DNA of 64,000 bases from Dendrolimus kikuchii (lineage: Eukaryota > Arthropoda > Insecta > Lepidoptera > Lasiocampidae): the NCBI GenBank assembly GCA_019925095.2, contig CM034407.1:16498710-16562709 (forward strand), written 5' to 3'. Below are positions 56,357-64,000 of this stretch, in pieces. The position numbers were made by a program, and so were the translations under genes. A model generated the notes under the pieces. The model made no database searches. It was not told the origin of the DNA and saw nothing but the letters and a program-made list of their open reading frames with translations. The stretch's first letter is position 1. Every line of letters begins with the position of its first letter.

Positions 56357-56439
56357 AAGCGAAATTTGCACCTAAGGTATATGTTTTGTTGCTGTGCTGT
56401 TGATTTTGATGATTTTTTTGTATCTTTGAGTTTGATCTT

Positions 56440-57022
56440 TGGCCCCTAGAAGGTTTGAATTCACAACTGGAACCGGTAGAAGGCGCTGGAATTGGGTTCT
56501 AGGATCCTCCTAATCTCCTGAACGGATATTGATGATTTTTTTGTGTGTTTTAGATTCACAACTGGAACCGGTAGGAGCCGCTGGGATCGGGTTTTAGGAT
56601 CCTCCTAATCTCCTAAACGGATTCTGATAATTTCTTTCGTGTTTTTGAGTGGGTCCCCGGATAGTTTAAATTCACAAATGGAACCGGTAGAAGGCGCTGA
56701 GATCGGGTTTTAGGATCTGTTGGGGGCTAAGAAGACGTGATTATTGAATACGAGAGGTTTACGTTGTTACGAGATATATTTTCAAGTGGAACTTCAACGG
56801 TGGCAGAAACAACTTAAGACAGCCACGCATTCCAATATTAAATTCAAATTTAACATATACAAAAAGTTTGTATATTCATCAGGACCCTCTTAATCTCTTG
56901 AACCGATTTTGAGGGGAGTCCCCGGATGGTTTGGATTCACTATTAGAACCGGTAGGTGGTGCTGGGATCGTGTTCTAGATTTTATTTCTTTAGGGTAGGA
57001 CGACGTCTACCGGGACCTCTAA
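56440..57022 (+). mobile_element. Helitron-like element with repeat units, split by an LTR-like insert
   Basis: Four units with ACTGGAACCGGTAG and GCTGGGATCGGGTT. The 3' end ACCGGGACCTCTAA fits CTRR. Interrupted by 56718-56881. 5' end not found. Confidence 0.6.
56718..56881 (+). mobile_element. Candidate solo LTR, 164 bp, nested in a Helitron
   Basis: Starts TGTTGGGGGCTAAGAAG and ends GTATATTCATCA (TG...CA). Flanks GGATC (56713-56717) and GGACC (56882-56886) are a 5-bp duplication with one change; neighbouring minisatellite units read TAGGATCCTCCTAATCTC without an insert. Size and termini suggest a Copia-like or TRIM LTR. Confidence 0.65.
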
Positions 57023-57361
57023 CAATAATATAAAACTGAAATATTTATATGTTTGCTTCTTTCCGAGCTATGAACACTATTAAATAATTTCATAACTTCG
57101 GTAATATGAAATAGTCCTTTCCTCACACAATCCGGAAATTCCATCGCCGAAACGAAGCTATTGTAACCAGATTTCCATCGGAAATGCGTTAAATAACATT
57201 GAATCGATTCATAAATAACAGGTATTCATATCACGACCCTTTTCATGGATTTGGACGATTGACTTTGGACGATTTGTTGCATTTTGCGATTTACGAATTT
57301 TATATGTCCCATTACAAGCATCACCTTCACCACCTTTGAAAAATATAATCTATTTGAATCC

Positions 57362-57440
57362 TGTCACGGGTTGTCTGGAAGAGATCGCTTCTTAGCGATA
57401 AGACCGTCCATTGTGCACATTTAGAATGTTTTTAGGCTAT
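57362..57440 (+). repeat. CR1/Jockey-like 3' UTR remnant
   Basis: GTTGTCTGGAAGAGATCGCT then TCTTAGCGATAAGACCGTCC matches the same block as 62.2 kb (opposite strand). Confidence 0.55.
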
Positions 57441-57479
57441 AAGTTTTTCTGTGTTATCTGTAATGATGTACAATAGGGT

Positions 57480-58510
57480 GTTATCTCTGTCTCTCTCTCT
57501 ACAAATCTATACCTATATTGATTTATGGCCAGTTCCTATATCTCACTATTCATTCACTTGCCCTAGCATCGGTTGAATTTTGACTTAAGATGTATGGAGC
57601 TTATGTCAAGTTTTAATTTAATTTAAATTTTAAAGGCAAAATGAACGGTCGGTAAGATATGGGGAATTAGTAGACAATACTTTTGCCTAGTTTATTTAAG
57701 AAACAAAATGCTTTAATTTTTAATTGATATTGCGAATTCAGTTTTTTGTTAGGAAAAACAAAAGAATTTAAAATGCTGATTGCAGACGGAAGAACCAAAT
57801 TGAATCAATTTGGTTGAAAAACACTGAACTGAAAGAAAATTGGACATGGTTTTCAATGACATTGAATGATTCAAGTTTATGTTTATATGGATTACTTCGG
57901 TTGATTCAACCAAATCGAAAGACAATTGGAGTGGGGGAATTTTATCGGAGTTATTATTTTGATGCTTTGTATTACGGAAAATAGAACATAAAAAGTTTAG
58001 ATTTACATTTTCATAGCGTTTAGGTATCAAAATAAAATCATACTTTATTCAGAACTAATTCTAACCTAACCTATTAATATAAAATGACACTGAATATTTT
58101 TTTTGCTTAAATTGTTTAGTTTTTGATTTCGATAGCATACTCGTATATAAGTCGTCCAGTGCAATCGTAACGATTGCTCGTAACAAGTCAGTTTATATTT
58201 TTCATGAAAAAAGTGAGCCAAAATATATCATTAGATTTTCCAGTGTGTTTGTGACGCGGATATATATGTGGTAAGTCTGTCACTATGAGAAATGACTCCA
58301 AGTTTGGGGGGCAAGAGTTTACAATTGAAGGTGGTATGGTCGCGAAGTTGATTGATGGACGGAAATGAGTCATTTTTCGCTCGCCTTTCAGATGAATTTT
58401 ATGTGCAGCAGGGTTTGAATATGTAAAGTTAATCAAAATATACTGAAGGGTGAAACGCTATTTATTATAAGTGACATTTAGAACATCTATCGGGAAAAGA
58501 ATTTTTGTTA
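57480..58510. other. Unassigned AT-rich interval
   Basis: Only the short repeat at 57845-57930 is recognised. ORFs under 100 codons look random. Confidence 0.45.
57845..57930 (+). repeat. Short dispersed repeat shared with 42118-42196
   Basis: GGTTTTCAATGACATTGAAT and TTATGTTTATATGGAT, then TTGATTCAACCAAATCG. Confidence 0.5.
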
Positions 58511-58515
58511 TTTTA

Positions 58516-58830
58516 CTAGCTTTTCCCGCGACTTCGTCCGCATGGAATAATTTAAAAAAAGTAAGTTAAAAATCCCCCTGATTTTGAAACATTCTTCATT
58601 GTGCTCCGCTCCTATTGATCTTAGCGTAATGATATATAGCCTATAGCCTTCCTCGATAAATGGGCTGTCTAACACTGAAATAATTTTTCTAATCGGAACA
58701 GTAGTTCCTGCGATTAGCGCGTTCAATCAAACGCTAAGACCAATAGGAGCGGAGCAGCAATGAAAAATGCTTCAAAATCGGGGGGCTTTGAAAACAAATT
58801 CCACGCGGGCGGCGTCGCGGGCACAGCTAG
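58516..58830. mobile_element. Palindromic pair of Helitron-like 3' ends
   Basis: Two roughly 100-bp Helitron-like 3' ends in inverted orientation: left arm starts CTAGCTTTTCCCGCGAC (58516), right arm ends GCGGGCACAGCTAG (58830), so CTAG faces out at both ends. The left half continues into its body (to about 58731), while the right half has only its 3' end. Confidence 0.65.
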
Positions 58831-58832
58831 TA

Positions 58833-59435
58833 CTAGAATATGTCTGCAACTTCGTTCATGCTTGACTTGAAATTGCCCCGGGATTTCCGGGACACAAAGT
58901 ACCGCAGCATTTAAAAAAAGAATGTGAGCTATCGTTTCAGTGAAAACTGTGTTGGAATAAGCTGATTTTTATATACCCGGACAACTTAAAACCGCTCCCG
59001 GGAAAATTTTAGGGATAAAAGTAGCGTAGATTTTAAGCCTAAGAATTAGTGGTCGATCAGCGAAAACCGCGTCGAAATCGGCCCAACAATTTTACTTGAA
59101 TCCCGAATAGACAAACAGAAAAAAATTGCATCATGTTCTTCATCTATACTAATATTATAGAGGTAAAGTTTGTGAGGTTGTGACGTTGTAGGGGGTAATC
59201 TCTGGATCTACTTAACCGATTTTAAAAATTCTTTTACTGTTCGAAAGCTACGTTAATAGGGGTGTCATAGACTATATAACATGACGCTATATACCACGGG
59301 AGCGGAACAGAGCGCGGCTGAAACCGCGCCGGGCCGCTGGTCGTTTGTATAGTTATTCCAGTTGTTTTTTTTTAATAACTTCAATGCACAGATACAGTAT
59401 ATTTAGAACTTTATAATATTATACATAGGCTAAGT
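58833..59435. repeat. Dispersed repeat split by a Helitron-like insert
   Basis: Starts CTAGAATATGTCTGCAAC, so it may itself be a minus-strand Helitron relative. Interrupted at 59143-59340. Confidence 0.6.
59143..59340 (+). mobile_element. Short Helitron-like element with visible empty site
   Basis: 198 bp. Begins TCTATACTAATATTATAGAG and ends GGGCCGCTGG (CTRR). A hairpin GCGCGG-CTGAAA-CCGCGC precedes the 3' end. It sits between A59142 and T59341 with no duplication. The host repeat has an uninterrupted relative, with A403-T404 as the matching empty site. Confidence 0.85.
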
Positions 59436-59776
59436 TATACATTGATAAAAAATAAAATAAAGTTCTATTGTACGCTTTTGAAATAACCATTATTCTAATT
59501 TAGGTGACAAATTGACTATTTGTTATCTAGCAGCGATAAATTTTCACGGAGCTACGGTTCAGGGCTTTTAAATCTATAGATAACTGCGTTTCGGATTATT
59601 TTAAAGTTACTATTATAATTTTGCGGTTTTATTTTATTTATTAACAAATATATTATGATTTCATACATAGATATTTAATTCTACAATATTTAGTTATTCA
59701 AAAATAGTTTTATTGTTTCAGTAATATTTTTACATTGATTCATTTTTTATGCAAAGTCTAAGTAGTTTTTTTTTGT

Positions 59777-60296
59777 AGTGGAACAGTTACAAGCCACCAG
59801 ATGGCGCTGTACAATAATTGAGGTCGCAAACGATTCCCGAAACGTACAAAAGATATATACAATTTTTTATTATTTTTATCCGTTTAAAGACGGAGTAAGA
59901 ATTCAATTTCCTGCGGCCGGGCGGCCTGTCATAAGAGGCGACAAAACAAAACCACAGCCAGGTGGCAGGGTATTTGCTCGACTGTATAGCTACCACCCGT
60001 GGTCTAGAGTATGCCGCCATAACAACCTTGAGTTGTATTCCGCCATTAGTGACCAGGTTCCAGTCTCCCTTAAGCTACGCATTTGTAGCACCTTTGGTGT
60101 TGCAAATGTCCATAGGCGATGATAACCGTTTTACATCAAGTGTGCCGTCTGCCTGTCTGCTGAACTCATGCAATAAAAAAAATCCAACAATAATAGGTGA
60201 GCCTAGTCCCGGTCTAAGCCTGCGAGGAACAGCAATAGTCTCACTGGAAGATCTTCCTCTAAAACGGAGGAGCATTCCATCTCGGTCCACCAGCTA
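59777..60296 (-). repeat. Dispersed repeat of unknown class, split by a SINE
   Basis: Inverted relative of 44690-44960, interrupted by SINE-like family A at 59873-60182. Confidence 0.7.
59873..60182 (+). mobile_element. SINE-like family A inside another dispersed repeat
   Basis: From TTTATCCGTTTAAAGACGG to CAATAAAAAAAA. It splits the minus-strand repeat 59777-60296, whose uninterrupted relative is at 44690-44960. Confidence 0.78.
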
Positions 60297-60299
60297 GTC

Positions 60300-61075
60300 G
60301 GACATCACTAAATGTTCGACAAGACTTCAAAATATTGTAGAAAATATTCACAATACTAATAATCTCTCCATAATGACACCTGTACACACTTCATCCTCCG
60401 TTGATAACTCCAGCACGGTACTGGCTGTCCGTTTATGAAACTTACTGCCTCTCAACATCAGACAAGCTAAATCCATATCTTCTTAAGGTCATTATAATGA
60501 ATGCTTATTCTATATATAGTACAAAAGGCTATTTATTTTGTAGTGGATGCACTTACCACGTTTAGTTGTAGTTTTATATTATATCTGTTTAAAATATACC
60601 ACGATCCTGGTTACCACACGCTCGGTTTTCTAACTCAATTATTTGTTTATACATTTATGGAATTTCATTTCATGTCTATCAGAAACTTTCGTATTATAAA
60701 TAAAACTTGTATTTTAATCTAATTCATATTCATTATCAAAAGTAGGTCAAGTTCAAGGTTAGTTAAGAGAGACCATTTTGTATGACAAAAAGATACTTAC
60801 AAAAGTGGAAATAAAAAGTCAGTTGAAGAGTGAAGTTATATTTATTCAAGAGCCTTACATCACAACTATAATATCATAGCACACTCTTCTATTTATTTAT
60901 GTTCTAAATGTTTATTATTATTTATGATCTTCACTTAATATTTTCTTAAGTTTAAGGGTTTACCTGGAAAAGAGCGCTTAAGCGATGGACCCCCGTTGCT
61001 CAACATTAATTGTACCTAGTTTTTAAAAATGTAGTTTTAATTTTTGTTGTACAATAAAGTGTTTTAATTTATTAA
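60300..61075. other. Unassigned AT-rich interval
   Basis: No recognised gene. Ends with CAATAAAGTGTTTTAATTTA just before RTE-like copy 8. Confidence 0.45.
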
Positions 61076-61086
61076 TTAATTTATTA

Positions 61087-61617
61087 CATACATACATACA
61101 TAACTTCACGCCGGTTCCCTTGCGGGGTAGGCACGAGCAACAGAGCGCCATTTAGGCCCATTCTTACACACCTCACTTGCTTCTTTGACATTCATAACTC
61201 TTGTCATGCACACTCGTCTGTTCTTAAGGCTCCTGACATCACCCTCCGCTAGTACACGATCAATTTGATCATGGAAGGTGTGTCGTGGCCTTCCACGACT
61301 TCTGCATCCATCCACTTTTGCATTGTATATCTGTTTAGTCATTCTTTCATCATGCATTCTTTCCACATGCCCGAACCACCGGAGCATTCCTTTCTTTACC
61401 TTCACCTCGACACTTTCTTTCAGACCAACTCTCTTTCTTACTTCGGTATTACAAACGCGGTCCGCAAGCGTCACTCCGCAGATTTTGCGCAGTGCTCGCA
61501 TCTCAACCGCGTTTACTCTACTTTCATGCTCTCTCTTCCATACGTGAGCGTAGGTACCAGCACCGCGTTGTGTATGGCGAGCTGGGCCTTCTGGCTGAGG
61601 TTCTTAGCGCCTAGAAG
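61087..61617 (-). mobile_element. RTE-like LINE fragment copy 8 (family B), 11-bp TSD
   Basis: Minus-strand family B copy of about 530 bp with the ICGVTLADRV to PAREPA reading frame (131 codons, 61106-61501). Internal short deletion compared with copy 2 near 61540. Direct repeat TTAATTTATTA at 61076-61086 and 61618-61628. Confidence 0.85.
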
Positions 61618-62053
61618 TTAATTTATTATTTAGTTTGAAATCGGTTTTGGTAAAAAATATTATAAAAATGACTTGTTATCCATATTTTTACAGAAAGAAG
61701 AAACGAAGGAAAGAAACAACAAATACAAACTCCAACGTAGTTCTGCCACGGAAATCGTCTTCAAAAAGAGAGCAGTTTTCAAAATAACTGAAAAATCCTT
61801 TTGAAATTCCACACAGCGGTTCAACGTCACACGTCCACCAGAAAGCCGAATTCGAGAGAGTGTTTTGATTTTTTGAACGGTAAAACATTTCTGAAATTTC
61901 GTTTCTATTTACGATTTATCTCACAGTCGAAACATTGCAGTGAAAAAGATTAACAAGTCCTAGTTTTTCCGTTAGTTGTTGATTAAAACCGTTATATCAT
62001 TGACGATAACAAATTCTAGTAAAAAAAGTTATTAGTTATTTACAACATAGATA

Positions 62054-62995
62054 GATAGATAACACTTTATTGCTCACCAAAATAAACAAATACAAAAACA
62101 AAATGTATAATTTTTTTTTTTTATTGCCAAAGTTGCTCACCAAAATAAACAAATACAAAAACAAAATGTATAATTACAATACTTGTTGGCAAAACAACAG
62201 GCGGCCTTATCGCTAAAAGTGATCTCTTCCAGGCGACCTAGCTTAAAAGAAATTCTTAACTAATCTGGCGATAGGACTGTACAATTTAAATATACATACT
62301 TACACTAATTTATAAATTTAATACATATATAAAAATATAATAGTAATGTATATACGTATGTAAAAAATAATTTAAATAAATACATTTGTTAACATTATAC
62401 ATATATGCGGAACTGTAGATAAATAAGTAAATGTCGAGACATATTTATTTAGAGACAGATAGTACTTTCTAAGTGAGTTCCGAAATGTAGGTAATGTTTT
62501 GGCCTCTCTGACAGTAAGAGGCAACGCATTCCAGAGTTTGACAGCCTGCACTGTAAAAGAGTTGTCATAAAAAGATGAAGTGTGTGCAGGTGCCAGGAGT
62601 CTACGATATGTATCTGTGCGCAAATTATGGGAAGTGGAGGGGCGAAGGAATTCAAAACGTTCCTTAAGGTAAGGAGGACTATTAGGATTGAATAGTTTAT
62701 TATACAGGAGACTTAGAATGTGAGTATTCCGGCGAAAACGAATAGGAAGCCACTTGAGCTTCATACGAAATTCAGAAACATGGTCATATTTTCGCAACAT
62801 ATTTAAGTCGTAGATTAAATACGAAAAGGCGACACTAAAAAGAGATAAACACTCATCTTCAAACAAATATTCCTCCAGGTATGACCTGGAATCAGTAACC
62901 AACATGAAGTTGAAATATTCAACATGGTACGAAATGTTAGCTGGCAAATATTCCAAGTTTGAATTTGGAAGCATTCTGCACTAAAGTGGTGGAGG
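62054..62995 (-). mobile_element. LINE fragment (CR1/Jockey-like RT C-terminus), 200-codon ORF
   Basis: Minus-strand ORF 62372-62974 carries LKWLPIRFRRNTHILSLLYN, PPYLKERFEFL, SHNLRTDTYRRLL and AVKLWNALPLTVREAKTLP, then FRNSLRKYYL, the C-terminal signature of CR1/Jockey-group reverse transcriptases. A 3' UTR follows, with TCGCCTGGAAGAGATCAC then TTTTAGCGATAAGGCCGCC, ending in (CTAT)n (GATA repeats at 62049-62060 on the plus strand). An internal 40-bp sequence (GCTCACCAAAATAAACAAAT...) is duplicated at about 62083 and 62135 around a T run. The 5' end is truncated or frameshifted near 62975-63024. Confidence 0.75.
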
Positions 62996-63075
62996 ACGCC
63001 GGGAATACAAATAAGGCGAGGCAATGATTACTATAGCGTCGACTTATCTCTCGGCCGCCGCGTCATACTATCGCC

Positions 63076-63211
63076 TTTTTTTTATTGCAGGAGTTCAGCA
63101 GACCGGCAGACGGCCCACTTGATGGAAAGCGGTTACCATCGCCTATGGACATTTGCAACACCAAAGGTGCTACAAATGCGCTGCTGCTGTCTTAAAGGAA
63201 ACTGGAAGTTT
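63076..63211 (-). mobile_element. SINE-like family A, 3' fragment only
   Basis: Minus-strand poly(T), CAGGAGTTCAGCAGACCGG and about 110 bp more, stopping at AAACTGGAAG. Confidence 0.78.
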
Positions 63212-63352
63212 CGCCTGTTTTAATGATATAAGATTGTGTAGGTAGCAGTGGCGTGGACTTCATATAACTCGATTCCCCATAGGCTACCTTTAAGAAACTA
63301 ACGACTAGTGACCAAAAAGGTCGTTATTATACTAATTATATATACTTATTAT

Positions 63353-63607
63353 GAATGACTAAACAGATATACAATGCAAAAGTGGATGGATGCAGAAGTC
63401 GTGGAAGGCCACGACACACCTTCCATGATCAAATTGATCGTGTACTAGCAGAAGGTGATGTCAGGAGCCTTAAGAACAGACGAGTGTGCATGACAAGAGT
63501 TATGAATGTCAAAGAAGCAAGTGAGGTGTGTAAGAATGGGCCTAAATGGCGCTCTGTTGTTCGTGCCTACTCCGCAAGGGAACTGGCGTGAAGTTATGTA
63601 TGTATGT
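63353..63607 (+). mobile_element. RTE-like LINE fragment copy 9 (family B)
   Basis: Plus-strand family B 3' end, from MTKQIYNAKVDG to SARELA-stop, then (TATG)n. Flanking direct repeat is at most the 6-bp TTATTA, so the duplication is not secure. Confidence 0.8.
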
Positions 63608-63609
63608 TA

Positions 63610-64000
63610 TTAATTAGCGTTTACGCGTTCTGTTCAAACATATTATTGCTATTTTCTTTTCACCTGTCTACCCCCGATGTTCTTCGGGGCCTATATAGCC
63701 TTATAACTGTATGCCCTTTAAGATCACGGGCCATATAAATGGACCCGGATTTTTTGAGAGCTTGCGTGGGGCCATGGAAAGGCCAACACGTAGAGGCCCC
63801 TTGACAAATTTAATCTAATTGTGGCGTGACACTTACCGGCGATTATCCGTCTACATCATATAAAAATACAGCCAAGTTCAAGCCCCGGTCAGTGTATGAT
63901 TATTGTAGGGAATGAGAACAAAAGGTACCGGGCTATTAGGATGACCTGCTAGTGGAACTAGGGATCCGGGTTATGGGGACTATGGCGTCTGCCCGTCGCA
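63610..64000. other. Unassigned end of window
   Basis: More GC-balanced sequence with no ORF of note. Confidence 0.4.

Overview
The window looks like a transposon-rich stretch of a moth or butterfly (Lepidoptera) nuclear genome. It is AT-rich and gene-poor, and it carries repeat types typical of that order: many short Helitron-like elements, an abundant A-tailed SINE-like repeat, 5'-truncated RTE-like and R1-like non-LTR retrotransposons, and tRNA-derived SINEs. There are no bacterial features (operons, CRISPR, phage genes). I assign the order from repeat style, not from a database match.

Only one convincing host gene is present: an intact, uninterrupted 562-codon DEG/ENaC (pickpocket-type) sodium channel subunit at 35197-36885 (+). 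The only other long intact reading frames are the gag and pol of a BEL/Pao LTR retrotransposon at about 50.1-55.3 kb. Its protease core appears deleted and its 5' LTR is reduced to about 41 bp beside an A51T8 run.

Layout: 0-10.4 kb holds old repeat debris, two Helitron-like elements with internal minisatellites (5.1-5.5 and 7.3-8.05 kb), two RTE-like copies, and a 161-bp tandem array followed by a 64-bp-arm palindrome. 10.5-17.3 kb is mostly unrecognised AT-rich DNA. 17.3-25.2 kb has a 122-bp tandem array, two R1-clade fragments and several SINE-like copies. 26.9-34.9 kb is dense with Helitron-like elements and contains a striking inverted-plus-tandem array (28.5-30.6 kb) holding two nested retroposons whose empty sites survive in sister monomers. 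After the channel gene, 38-49.7 kb holds an R1-type 3' UTR copy, a candidate solo LTR inside a TA microsatellite, a hAT-like MITE with a perfect 8-bp target duplication, and many SINE copies. 55-64 kb holds a solo-LTR-like insertion nested in a Helitron, a palindromic pair of Helitron 3' ends, a Helitron with its paralogous empty site, a 200-codon LINE reverse-transcriptase tail, and more RTE-like copies.

The genes do not work together as a system. What the window offers is a readable record of insertions: exact target-site duplications for at least a dozen elements, several order-of-insertion relations, and internal empty sites. I found no candidate for a new multi-gene system. The least explained object is the inverted/tandem array at 28.5-30.6 kb.
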